Below are positions 1-12,600 of a stretch of 64,000 nt of DNA, one piece after another. The translations under genes and the position numbers were made by a program. Below the pieces are notes generated by a model. The model was not told where the DNA came from. It ran no database searches and worked only from the letters and a program-made list of their open reading frames with translations. Numbering within the stretch: position 1 is the stretch's first letter; each line of letters opens with the position of its first letter. Origin of the DNA: Helopsaltes ochotensis (taxonomy: Eukaryota > Chordata > Aves > Passeriformes > Locustellidae); the NCBI GenBank assembly GCA_013400155.1, contig VXBM01001004.1:62001-126000 (forward strand), in the 5' to 3' direction.

Positions 1-831
1 TTTCTGCTGTAATCCACCTGGAGTCATGGAGACAAGACGTTGGGCTAGACAGACGTGTGGCCTTGCCCAGAGTGGCCACTCTAATTTTACAGACGACCTA
101 CCACACACCTGAAGAAATCTGCAGCACTCAGTGTGAGCAGCACCCTGAAAGCCAAAGTTACCGACTCCAGCGAGAATGTACATGCAAGGACTGGCGTGCC
201 AGCTTCTACTTGCATTTAATTTCATTTAATTTGCATTTTATTTAATTAAGTGTGAAAAGAAAATTACAGCAATGCTATCACATGTATCTATCAATTATTT
301 GAACAAGCAGACAGTGTTTTCTTGGTGTCTGTTCGTCAGTGGAGTTGTACTGCTTTGTTACAAATGCAGTACTCCAACAGGGCTAGACAGCCTTTCCTAA
401 AATTTAGATGATGAGTTCATAGCAGCATGAAACATGCTATTCCAAAACTTGACCCAGGGCAAGCTGCACAGGTCAAGCTGAAAGATTCAGTGTTACCTTC
501 TGGAAATTCAGTATTTTAAACCCCTGACAGACACGTGAAATGAGAACTGGAGGCTGCAGGCTTGCCAGCATGATGACAGAGTGCTTGTCAAGTCTCTCTT
601 AAGAAAAGCACTAACTACAGAGTGCTTCATTTTAAAAGTAGCGATGAATCAGAGAAGAGCCAATATGAAATTAATATTAAATCAACAGAAGTATTAATTT
701 AGAAATAGATTTTGAAACAAAGTCATTCAAGTTATTATTTTCCCAGATGTAAGGCAAGAATGAATAAAAAACAAGTAAATTGCCAAAGTTAAATTGCCTA
801 AGTGAATAAGCAACAAAGATCATTAATTGCA

Positions 832-909
832 ATTAAAAAGTGCCAGATGAATATGGGCACATTTTCTTATTAAAAAGTGCCAGATGAATATGGGCACATT
901 TTCTTATTA
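832..909. repeat. Perfect 37-bp tandem duplication (2.1 copies)
   Basis: A 37-base unit containing GTGCCAGATGAATATGGGCAC is repeated head to tail without a mismatch. The copies start at 832 and 869, and four further bases match. Each unit contains the inverted arms GTGCC and GGCAC. Identity of the copies implies a recent event or an assembly duplication. It lies in LPGAT1 intron sequence. Confidence 0.95.
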
Positions 910-1380
910 TTTACAGTAAAGTGTTTCAAAATAATTTATTCAATATTTAGCTATATTTAAAGCTGTTCTTTCAGTGGATAATGGTTTGCACTTGATTAAG
1001 GGAAATTCCTGCAGCTCTCTGCTGTGCTGATTTCCTACCTTCTGCTCTGGTGGAGAGAGCTGCTGCAGCACTGGATTCCTCAGTCCAGCTCCAAACTCAC
1101 CTCCAACCCTTTTCAGGGCAGGGTGGGGAAAACAACACAGACAGCCCACCAGAAACCCCAGGACAGGAAAAAAAAATTCTAACAGTCACATCAGCTTCTA
1201 CAGACCTTTTAGAGCAAGCAGGTGTTAGTGCAGCTACCTCCATGTGCTCTCAAATCACAGTATTTGTGCATGCTCTGGTTTAAAATAAGCCTTACATAAT
1301 CATCCAAGATATCTGACTGCCAAAAAAACCTACATCACCAAGGATTTAGGAAAATTAATTTTGAAATACATCTTGCTATC

Positions 1381-1407
1381 TTTTTTTTTTTTTTTGGGGG
1401 GGGGGGG
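1381..1407. repeat. T15-G12 homopolymer junction
   Basis: Fifteen T are followed directly by twelve G, then TGGTGG. G-runs of this length can form quadruplex or triplex DNA and are hard to sequence, so the exact counts are uncertain. Confidence 0.9.
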
Positions 1408-3543
1408 TGGTGGTTTATACTGTGTTGCAACCTGCTCATAAGCAAATTTATTTTAAAGCCAGGGAGCTCTAACAGATCCTGAAACTGGAAAAGAAACTGT
1501 CAACTGCACAAAACATAAAGGATGATGCTTTCAGGTGTAAGCAGACCTTTGACCAAGAATAAACCCTGTTATTCTTTAAATGGAGGACATTAACAGGAGC
1601 TCAAACCAAAGACTGATGCATTAGTTATTACAGGGTGTAAATCTCAGGTCTGGCATTTGTACCTGAAAAATCAGGGAGCTGCACATACCTGAACTCCTCT
1701 CGTCCAGCTTGGCTTGGCCAACTCAGCCACACCTTTCTGACAATCAAACTCTTACAACTTTCTACCTACCACTAAAAGACATTCTTATCTTTCATTTCTA
1801 GTACCTGCTGAAAGACTGAGCAGCCTGAATGTCAGAGACTTCAGCAGCAGAAGCTGCTGCAGAGGCTGCACTCACTTGGAGAGTGTGCTGATCTCTCCAA
1901 GCGCTGGTTTTTCTTCTGTGGTGTCAGTCTGCTTGCCACTTCCAGCACGTGTGGAAGACACAGATTTCTCAAACTGCTTGAAAATGTTACCTGATTCTTC
2001 TTAAACAGCACATAAACCTTCTGAACATGCCCACAGGCACCTGCCCTACACAACAGCACCCAAACCACGCAGCGATGATGCACCTTAGCGTGAATGGTAC
2101 ATACTTGCCTTACGACTGCTAAGACAAAACTGAACATGGAACAGCAGCTTTCTGGCCTAGACAAAAAAATCAAAAATAAAATTTAAACAGCTTCCTAAAC
2201 TTGTTTGTTGTTTGGAGTTTTGTGGTCTTTTCCCAAATCAGCAGCAGAGGCAAATCTTCACAATTATTTTCTTCACTGTGGATTCAGTGATATTAAGTTG
2301 CTCCTCATTTACTTAAGAAGCAAATCATCAGAATCTTCATGGCACTCGAGCTGTCACCCTCTGAAGTCCTTTCACAGCAAATACTTGACAGTCTGCAATC
2401 ACAAACTGATGGGGGTTCAGACCTTCTCTTCACTCCTCCCCTTTGTCCTCCCTGCAGTTGCCATTTCCTGGGGCCAGCTCATGCTAAACACCAGTTCAGA
2501 CGATGTACAGAACCCCTCAAACCCACCAGCAGACTGCCAGTGTCTCCCACTGAGAAAAAGAACAAATCATGGACAGATTTCAGCAGGAAAGCTTGCTCCA
2601 GCCAAGCTCTGGACGGTGTCACACTGCCAGACTGGACTCGGAGTGGGAAAGAATGCATCAGCCAGGTGTGGACCTGAGGGCTGCAGCTTGCACTTGAAAA
2701 AGAAAGTATTTGCTAGCGCTCACGAGCATTCAGGTGTGGTTTCCTGAACACTTGCACCACTCTGAATGCAGCCAAAGAGGCTGCTGGCTCTACCTGCACA
2801 GCAATCTATTCTTGTAACTTGTCCCTTGTTCTCTACTTGTCCTTGTGTGATCAACTGGATCACTGACCCCAGAATTAACTTTCTTCTCCGGAGATTAACT
2901 CTCAGACTGAACATCTTACTCATCATTCCAAGATCTTGACGCAACAAACCACCTGGAACAATACAAGAAGCCTTTTTCCAGGGGGAAGAAAAAACAACCA
3001 TCAAAAGCTTTCTCACGTGTTATTCAAGTCATATTCCTCATAACAGTGAATCAAAAAGTTTGATTTTTTAAAAAAAAATCAATTATGAAGTTCAATGTAC
3101 AGCTCTGCAGAAGTGAAAATTGAATTTCTCTGAGAAACAGCATCAGAACTGAATGTACTCTGCTGCATTTGAAAACACTAAGATAAGATTTCAGTACGGC
3201 TCTAACTAAGCTTATAGCAACCTCTCACCAGACCAAAAATTGCTGCATGGTAAAATAAAACAGAATTTAAAAAACCACACTAGAGCAAGTTTGATCAAAA
3301 AGAAGCTCTGGAATGTGCATCTTTGAAGAACAATAGCTCCAAACTCCTTTGAATTGTCAGCTTTTGGCATTTAGAACATTTTGATAGTTCTAAAACTCAC
3401 AAAATCAATTTTATCAATTGAAGAAACAGTGTATTTGCAACCATGTCGAAGGCTAAGTATTGTGGTAAAAAAATTTAAAAAACTGTAAAATACCCCTGTA
3501 AAACACACACCTGGGTCACTACAGGGTTAGTATGATGATGGCT

Positions 3544-3565
3544 ATTCATCAAGTATTCATCAAGT
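3544..3565. repeat. 11-bp tandem duplication
   Basis: ATTCATCAAGT is present twice in perfect tandem in the fourth intron. Confidence 0.9.
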
Positions 3566-6500
3566 ATTTTTATAGTGCCCATATTTCTTTTCTGCCCCAA
3601 AACCTTCTTCTGGAATGCATGTGCTGGCAGCAGTGCTGGCTCATCTGGAGGCTTTCATCAGTCACCAGAAGTACCTTAAACTCTCTTTTCAGGGACAGAC
3701 AACACTTAGCTACATTCTATGCATTATTTGGCTTCAACAGTGGTCATGCTATCAAATGACTGTACTACCTTTCCTATGTTTTTCCATCCTTCTATTAATT
3801 TAGGAATACAATTACATAATTTTGTTAAATTAAACAAGAGTTTCAAAAGGCAGCAAAAGCAACAAGTATTTCAGTAACTTAATTTGGTATTTACCAGCAA
3901 TAAGTTAGAATTCACTCCAATGAAGGTTGGTACTTGGGTTGTTAAATATGAAAGAAAACTGTTAAGAGGAAAAAATTAAGACAATAGAGGCTGCTTGTCC
4001 TGGAAAAGCCACTGATAAAGAACTGCTCAGTTTAAGTACAAGAATTATCAAACAGTATTAATCATCTAGCTCAGGAACATTTGTTCTTCCTTTACAGAGG
4101 AAGAATCAGCTACTAAACTGTGGGAAGTTCATTACCAGTATAAAAATAAATTGAAAGGGGATTTGATATTAAGAATACTAGCATCATAATTAAGACTAAT
4201 GACTTTCTGGGGAGGTTACTAAACCTTGCACTTCTTAACATAAACCCACCTCTACCAAAGGGATGCCATAAATCAAATTAGGGACCTTATAGCAGAACAG
4301 TTGATGTAGCACTGAGCTACAATTAGCCCAATTCTTGAACTACGACTGAAGGCCACAGCTTCAGTGACATGTGACATACAAATGCCAGCTGGGCTGAGGA
4401 GCTGGGGCCTGACACAATCAAACAGCTGCATCTGACCTGGTTTGTGTCAAAATGTGGTAAGTATATTAAGGATGAACCATCTTTTATTATAGCTGCCTTT
4501 GTCCTCTTTTCTTCTTTCACCCAGTTTTACCATCAGTCCAGCTGAGAAAGTAGCATGGCATCAAATGTACAACGGTATAAAAGCTACAAGGATCATTTAA
4601 AATTAATTAAGTACTAATAAAATGACAGCAGTCAAGAGCAGAACTGTGTATCATGACTCAACATTAACACAGCTACCCAGGAAACTCAACAGGAAGGAGA
4701 CATAATTTTTGATGAGGAGAACTCATAATCCATAAACCAATTTAACTAAAATCATGTGGGAGAGGAAGGTGAATTCCCATGAGTATCAATAAAGCTTGGT
4801 GGAGACAAAAAGACAGGGAGAATAATAAATAATGGAATAGAAAGCTTATTATAGTAAGCTGAATAATTTGAATAACCCAGGACACCAGGAACATTGTTAA
4901 GACAGTATAGAGCACAAGAAGTGCTGCAGATGAAAAATGTGTCCAGCAAACCATGAAGTTCAGTGTGATGCTTCTGATAAAGAAACCACTTCCCAAGTAA
5001 AGGAGCAGAGTTAAAATGTACAAAAGGTTTATAGGCAGTCTCTGTGCAAGCCACTGGCAAAACCTTTCCTCTATGCACGACACCTGGCTCCAGCACCCAC
5101 AGCTCAACACTGGTCACCTGAACAGGAGGGAAGCTTGATTTCACTGACATGGGTTTTTCACGAGATTTAAAAAAAGGGAAAAGATACAAGAGATTAAAAG
5201 TAAAGATACTCACTAACTTTGTTAGACTTCTAACTTTATACTATAACCATAGCAATTTATACAACTATATTTCATTCAACTGAACAAATATTTTCTGGCA
5301 TGGCAAGAGACCAATAAAAGCATTCAGAAAGCCACAGATTAGAGGAAGAATCTTTTATACAAGATAGAAATCAAGAACTAATATTTCATACATCTCTGAA
5401 AGGAAGTTTTACAATGCTAGAAAGATTTTTGTGAGCTTAAAAGAAGACAGGACATAAAATACCTCAGCATCACTATGTATCAAATACTACTTTTTCCTAG
5501 CATATAAAATTTACTTTCACTTTTTCATCCTTTTTAGTACATTTTCAAGTCCATTACTATGAAAGTGTGACAGCTAAACCCACGCATTTCATTCCTACTT
5601 TTGCCCAATTATCTTTCCTTGAGTAGGATGGACGACATGGTTCCATTTTATTTCTGAGAGAATTCTTTTATTTCAGTACACAGTTAGGTCAACTATTATC
5701 AAATGCTTATTTCTCTAGAGTCTGAATGATGCCACTCAAAGAGGAAAAGAAAAAAAAAATCCAGGTTTAATGTTCAGCTAAGTTGCTAGCAACCTAAGAA
5801 TAAGAAAATATAAAATTGGTATTTGACAAGCACTTTTGGTCTTCCTCCAGAACCAGACAACTTATCATTAACTTGGGGAACTTCTTACTCTCCATTCCTT
5901 TTTGAGATAGCAAGAAATAGAGCAGGAACAGGCCAAACTTCTCAAAAAAACACAAACTTTTTAACAAGGACCAGAGTATTCAGTTTCTCTCTTTTAAACC
6001 TAAAATGTTTTATGACAAGAGCTTTCTTCAGTCTTTCTTTTCTGAATGTAGCCTGACAGGAAACACTCTGATGCTCTCCACAGCTTGATTTTTCACCTCA
6101 TTTTAAATCCTACCTTTATTTCTGCAAGAACATCATCTCAATTTATTTCCTATACTGACAAGAATAACTTCAAAACTAAAAATCTGGAAACAATTTGTGT
6201 ACAAGGGTTCTTGCTAACACTGAGATTTGAACTTCAGACAGAAAATAATCCTAAGTCCTCTTCACATGTGGCTTCATTAGTAAGGATCTTTGTTTCAAAT
6301 TGCTAAATATTATCAAAATTTGGCTGTGGGAACACCAGCACCACCCATCAATAAGAAACTACCACAGGCCCCCAATCCATTGTTTCCATAATAAGTAACA
6401 GAAATCCACAAGGAAGTTAAGAAAGATCTAATTAACTTCTTGAACACGCCAAGAAGTTAATTTTAAACACTGAGAGACTAGAGCACCACGTCCCATAACT

Positions 6501-7167
6501 ACAGGCTTTATTTATATCCCAGCTATACCCTCCCCTACAGTCCAGGCATCCCAGAACAATAATGCTGCAGGAATGTTCTCATTCTCTCATAACTCTTCTG
6601 ACACGACAGCCAAAACAATCCTTCAAATCTAGTGATCAGTGACAGTGAACTCCAGCAACAATGGGGACAGGCAACACAAAGATCTGTACAGAACAGAAGA
6701 ACTCAGTGGAAAACAGTTCAAGAAGAGGAATAAAGCATATAGTAGTGGATACAAAGCAACTTTTGAAGCCTGGAATAAAAATATGAACACGGCTAGCATA
6801 TTCCAGGAATACTTTTACTGTAGCTCCATGCTGTCACAAATCAGTGCAAACCATCAATCTTGCCAAAAGGAGTAGATCACCTTCCTCTGCTCACTCCGGG
6901 TGCCTATTCCAGTATGTGCTTCACCCATCACATGAGCCAAACCAAGCACTCGTGCAGCCATACCACAGACTAAACCAAATTAAAACTTAAGGTGGTTTTT
7001 ATTTGCCTCAGCAACAAAAATAAAGTTAGCAGAACTAATTATGAAAACATTTCTATAAAATACATTATAAATGTATTTAATATTTGAAGAGACCAATTCT
7101 ACACATTTTTTTTTTATCTCAAATTTTTGATATTTAATTTGCTTTATACCCATATAGTGATCTTTAC

Positions 7168-7441
7168 CTTTTCTCACAGCATCTCCACCTGAGAGAGTTC
7201 CATTTTCTTGCGGCGCTACAAGCGTTTTCAGAATTACTTGTGTTGCCCCAAGTCTTGGCAGGGTGACATGTTTAAGAAAAGGCAAATTGTTTTTCTTGGC
7301 AAATGCCTGGCTTGTTTCTCTTCTTTTCCTCAGAAAGCCACCCTCTGGAAATAAAACAATCCATTTCCGATTGCGGCTCCTGTAATATTTTTCTAGATGA
7401 TCTTTCAGTAACACAAGCTGCTGGTCACGGTGTGCTTTCCC
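7168..7441 (-). CDS. LPGAT1: LPGAT1 coding exon 4 (residues 152-242, FPEGG motif)
   Basis: This 274-nt exon encodes 91 residues, from GKAHRDQQLVLLKDHLEKYY to SGGDAVRK, plus one base of the next codon. It holds FPEGG at residues 182-186, which corresponds to the acyltransferase motif III (EGT-like) that contacts the substrate phosphate. The basic run LRKRRE follows. The segment LPFLKHVTLPRLGAT (from about 204) is at the position of motif IV. Borders are acceptor CCTTACAG|GGGAAA and donor AAAG|GTAAAG. The reading frame runs about 60 codons past the donor to a stop near 6980, but that tail does not resemble the family, so it is read as intron. This is the last coding exon visible in the window. 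Confidence 0.94.
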
Positions 7442-9521
7442 CTGTAAGGATAAACCATTATCTAAATGAAATGATTGCTTAAAAAGAGATAACATCAGAC
7501 GTAATTACTGTATTTCTATGGTTTCTCTCTCTTTGGAGGTAAAAATAAGCCCCTGAGACAATAAAAAGCAATGTTCTCCTCCGAATACTCACGGGAGGCC
7601 TACAGACCACGCCTCAGCTGGGTTACCACAGCAGAGCCAGAGACCTCACTCAGATCTGCACTGCTCCATTGACTCACTCATTTCTCCTCTCTGGTGCAAT
7701 AGGACAACTTCTTCACTTAAGAACAGTACATCCTTCATTCCTGCAGAAATATCTTTGGGAACAATCTTTCCTCTTCCCATCTCCGCATGCACCAAGCTAC
7801 CCAAATTTTCAGAGGAATCTCTTTACATTAATTAGCATTTTTGAGTGCTCCAAAGTGACTTCGTCAAATCACTTGAAACACACAGGAGAGCAAAACTGAA
7901 GCTCTCTTCAGCAGAGGTGATTTTAATCCTCTGAAATGTCAACAAAAATGCCACAAACATTGCACTGTTTGGTTAATTGGGGTTTTTTTTGGTCACAGGA
8001 AGGAAGAGGGAAAGAGTGGGGTTGAATGAAAAGGTGAATTTTGTGAAAGTGCTTCTCCTACATTTAAGTCTCACCTTGGCAATTATTTCCAACTTATCAG
8101 ATGGGAGGGAAGGAAAAGGCTCTGCCTGCTCATATTAATGCAACTATAAAAGTCCTCAGTTGAGGACCAGTCCTTTCTTATCACACCACAGGACTCCATG
8201 ATAGCACAGTAGGTCAGAAAACGGCAGTGAACAGTAACCATTCAAATATTACTAGAGTTAGGCAAAGGACCATTACTCACTAACATGAAGTGTTCTGCCA
8301 CACCCAAAGGCTAACAGCCTAGAAACATTTTATTTTCAATTGGAATTATCTTTAGACTCACAATGACGCCATTGTATCTATGATGTTGTCTATGTCAGGC
8401 ACTTTACAAAAATGAGGAAAAGATTTAGCTTTTGCAGCTCAGTGGTGGTTTGGTTTTGTGACTGGAATTGCAACTCCACGATCAGAAATCATAACTCTCA
8501 AGGTGACAGTCCTGCGTACCTCAAAATGTGCTTATTGTAAATTCTACCTACTGGAAGAGATTTAAATTTTACAAAACATCCAACCCTGTTCCTTCTGCCC
8601 ATCCTCTCACGATACACAGTTGTGTGCCTCTAGAGACCTTTGTTTTATCTAATTTTGCCTGAGGTTTTCTAACTATGCCTCTAGTGTTAGTGACACATCT
8701 CACTTCAACTGTGTACTGCTGTTATTAGGCACTTCTTTATTTAATCCTGAGTAAATTAACTTCTTCTCTGCAGTGTGAAAATTCATTAATTCTCGCTGTC
8801 TCTGCACACATTTTATGTCCAGACAAAGGAAAAAGGGGAGGAAAGAAACATGTATGATGGATATTGCAGTTCACGTAATTGGAAACAGGCTCATGCTTTT
8901 TATCTGCCTCCTGAGTTTCTACTTTGAGAGCATAGTTTGATCAACAGCCACCAAACAACAAAAAATCCTATCCAAACTGTATGAAAAAATCTGAGGGTCT
9001 CACTCTTTAATATTTGAGATGCTGAGCTCAACAGACATTCTTTCCTAATGCCCAAATAATAAATAACCTTCAAGAATCAATTACTATTTACACAGGTCCA
9101 TCACCACCTTAACTGATCCACTACTATGTCACCATCAAAAGGGATGGTCCTGCCTTTCCTCATTTGGAATTTTGCAGCCAGAACAGCGACCACCTAACCA
9201 GACAGACTCTCTGCATGGCTTCAAGGTCACTAAAGAAAGATGAGAGGTGTGCTCAGAAACAGAGATTAAAAGGACTGCCCATGTATTTTCCTTATACACC
9301 TCTCTCATAACAGGCTCCCTTCACAACTGGATTCCATAATCATTTGTGTCTGTGCAAATAATAAAAAGAGCTTGGAAAATGAAGTCATTTCAGAACAAAG
9401 ACCTCCCCAGATATACACTTTACAGCATAGCTATTTCATGGTGCAAACCAATCAGAAGGTGATAAGTAAGTCCCATAACATATAAGGATAAATCAAAGCA
9501 CTATTATGTGCTTCCATTTAC
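7442..9521 (-). other. LPGAT1: LPGAT1 intron between coding exons 3 and 4
   Basis: This is a 2.1-kb intron from donor GTAAATGG to acceptor CCTTACAG. I see no repeat family or further exon in it. Confidence 0.9.
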
Positions 9522-9617
9522 CTGTCTTATAAAGAAGTCTCCATGGATTAGAGACACAATGCCAAAGTTTGTATACTTAAAAATATGATCCATCAGCCAC
9601 ATCATCTGACGGACAAC
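9522..9617 (-). CDS. LPGAT1: LPGAT1 coding exon 3 (residues 120-151)
   Basis: This 96-nt, phase-0 exon encodes 32 residues, from VVRQMMWLMDHIFKYTNFG to HGDFFIRQ. The segment GIVSLIHGDFFIRQ (about 138-151) sits where PlsC-type enzymes have motif II, G-x-(F)-I-x-R, which helps bind the glycerophospholipid acceptor; the FFIR part is clear. The acceptor is TTTTTCAG|GTTGTC and the donor is CAG|GTAAATGG. Because the exon is a multiple of three, skipping it would keep the frame but remove the acceptor-binding motif. Confidence 0.95.
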
Positions 9618-12600
9618 CTGAAAAATAAAAAGAAATGTTAAAAATGCGTGAATTATCAAGTGCAGAGAATTATGTATATACTGGTCACATTTTTGCCACT
9701 CTTCCAACAGCAATAAAACCAGCAAATAAATAAAATAAGGTTCTTTATGCCCAAAATATAAAGCAGCACAGGTGCTATGCTTCTCCCTCGAGAGTAGGAT
9801 TAAATAGTTGCCTTTTTGTTATGTAATATACAATATTAGCCATGGCAGAGCAGCCACACATATCCCTGAGAATTTACCCAAATCCCGCTGCTTGTCCCAG
9901 TCAAGCAGCACAGAGGGAAGGCAAAACCAGAGGTTGAGCCTATCGATTCACTTCACCATCACTTCTTTCAGGACAGTGAAGGCGGCTACTTTACCTGTTC
10001 AGTCCTTTGAGATTTAAAAAAGGAGAATTACTCCCAACAAAGAAAACAACAGAAGGGAAAAGCTTCTGTTTTCACAAGGTCTTTTTCTTCTATCTCTCCT
10101 ACATATAGTTTTTGAGAGGGGTAGGAAGGGGTTCTCCAAAACTGGAAAATCCAGGGTCTCTTACATACTCCCAATCATAGGCTAGGCTGCCTTTTCCCTG
10201 TGTTATGAAGCCACATCACCACTGATGCAAGTTCAGTGAACCTGAAGTAATGTCAGACAGTACTCTTCCATTTACCACTACCAAAAAGGAGTATGAAGGA
10301 CTGTGACATTTCTCTGGTGGTCAGATGATCATTCAAGCACCTTCTCCTTTGCATCTTTCTCACACACTTTGAGGCAAACACAAAAAAAAGCAGCCTAAAA
10401 AATAAAGATAACATGCTAATATCCCTTCCTGTCTGCCAGTGGTATTCCTTATTAAATGCTGCACATCCAGAGGACCAAAGGCACACTACGTATTTATGAA
10501 TGACAAAAGAAAAATTAGTTCCTAGACACAATTCCTTACTTGAGAATAATATAGTGAAATCATTCATCCTACAGCCGTCTCCAGGCCTGTGCTAAATAAA
10601 AGTGAGGATCTTAAAGCCAAATTCTTCTCTGCAGACATTTACATTCTTTCCATTTCAGTAATTAAAAAGCTTTATGGAAAAAAACAAGAACGAAAAGGTG
10701 TGCCCTAAGGACAAGAGCTAAAAAAAAGCATCACTCAGAGGTGTTACTGCTCTTCAAGGCACTACAACGAGCTCATGCCCACACACCACCCAAAGGTGAC
10801 AGGCTGGCGTAGGGAACCACATCCTTTGATAAAAACACCACCGAAATTTCACTAATGATGATTTAGCCTGCAGGAGTACTCAGGCCTGCCAGTGTTCATC
10901 TACTGCTTTGGCATTTTGACAACTATTGTTCTATTGTATCAAGAATAAGTTAAACTAATGTAATCTATTTTACTGGAGGAGATAGGCAAGCTTAATCCTT
11001 TGCTTTGCTGAAAAGAAAATGTGTCTTTTGAGGAGTTAACACTGGTCCCAGATGTTCTCTGGCAATCTGGGATGAGGAACTCTTGCCCTGCACTGCTACT
11101 GCTTCTCCCCTACCATACCACTTGATACTGTCATCCTGCCGTTCCCAAAAGCATTTAGCATTCTGATGTTTTCACTTCTGTAATGGAGTTTCTCACACAC
11201 TTAAATGTAAACAAGGGATTGTTTTTCACACTTTCATGGAGGAGGAGAAAGTTGATGGACTGTTGGTCTGACCAGTGTGTTGGAGAGGTGGCAACTTCAC
11301 CCTCCAATCCCTGGTCACCTATGGATTCCATAAATGTTGAGATTTGTAAATAAAGATCCCTTCTTGCCTTTGGACAATACAGTGCGTAAGTGCAGTCCTT
11401 CCCTGTCTCCTATCACAACAATACTGTCATTTTCTTTAGATAATGGCAGATTTATCCTGCAAGTTGAACTCTGCTGTTCAAAGTCTGAAGTCCATCTCAC
11501 CTTGTTATAAGTGACACAGGGCTTCCAACTAGCATCCCTGAGCTTGCTCAGTCTTTCTGAGGAGTGATGAGATTTGGTCAAAAGTAAGTTTAACACGAAT
11601 GATAACTAAGACACACAGTCTGCTGTGTGTGGGCTACAAAGAGACAAACTTCAGAGCCCAGTGATCATAAATCTGCCTGTAAGCCTAGGAAATGGTAAGT
11701 AGTAAAAAAAAAAAGCATTTTCATGTATGAATTAATATATACACATACTAATATACCAAATCAAAAAAGCAGTTCAAAGAATAGGACAGTTATCTTGTCT
11801 GCAATCAAAAGGCAAACGAGATTAATGGATATTCATTTTATTCTGCTACCAAGGGCAGAATAGAGGACACTGCAAAATTTTGTTGGTAATTCCTTTATGT
11901 AGTAACTCCTCTATTTAGTATCCTCAGGAATGAAACAACACTTCTGAGATGAGCCTGTATCATCTGCTTTTCAAGAAGGCTTAAGCAAAGACATTCAGAA
12001 GTGTTTTGAACACAAATTCAGAGTTCTTGATGGCTTCAAAGAACTTCTGGATGCCACTTCAGGTCCTTTTTCCTTCATACTTCTGGTTAAGTGTGTTCAC
12101 AAGCTAGAGAAAGTTTTTATCAACTATATTAAAAAAAAAAATAAGGTGCCTCCGATTCACAGGCCCACTTTCACTTCAGTCTCCACAGATTTCAAAGCAA
12201 CCTGGATAGACTGACTTTGGTCTTTCAAGCACTTTTAACTTAACAATGAAACCTGAGAAAGCATGACTTGAAATCTGCACACAAACCACTGCCAGCTGCA
12301 CTTTTGTCTTCGCTGCACCCTTCCTGGCACTGCTTTCTGTTCCAAATCAGGAAAAAAAACCCCTACATCTATCCGTCCTAATCCAGTCAGAAAGCAGTAA
12401 TAGCAGCATTTTAACCTACTTCTTTTTGTATAACACATAACCTTCAATATTTATGAGACCACAACTTACTGAATTTTTTTAACTCTTACTTTCACAAAGA
12501 AATTAGAACAATTTCTCAAACTTTTATAGAAGTATAATTAGGTCACTTATGGTTCGCCTGAAACTTTGCTGTTTGGCTTATATTATGGTATAATACATTA

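Larger units (their letters stand above)
1..7167 (-). other. LPGAT1: LPGAT1 intron after coding exon 4 (partial)
   Basis: This is AT-rich sequence with no recognised exon, RNA gene or CR1 copy. It holds the 37-bp and 11-bp duplications and the T15-G12 tract. Open frames up to 180 codons occur (for example 2205-2747), but the longest starts at TTG, overlaps another open frame on the same strand, and resembles no protein I know. The C-terminal exons of LPGAT1 were looked for here and not found. Confidence 0.8.

Noticed and set aside
2205..2747. 180-codon plus-strand open frame
   Set aside because: It begins at TTG with the first ATG far inside, overlaps a second open frame on the same strand at 2339-2677, has no recognisable domain, and lies in an LPGAT1 intron.
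4742..5213. Two overlapping hydrophobic minus-strand frames (122 and 153 codons), considered as the LPGAT1 C-terminal membrane exon
   Set aside because: The sequences do not match the expected LPGAT1 C-terminus, and the hydrophobicity simply reflects T-rich codons on that strand.
6371..6390. Possible LPGAT1 exon 5 from a CAATGGATT (Q-W-I) match on the minus strand
   Set aside because: The following residues run G-G-L-W-stop instead of the family sequence, so the match is coincidental.
6980..7167. Open extension of LPGAT1 exon 4 past its donor
   Set aside because: Similarity to the family stops exactly at AAAG|GTAAAG. The extra residues are low-complexity and AT-driven.
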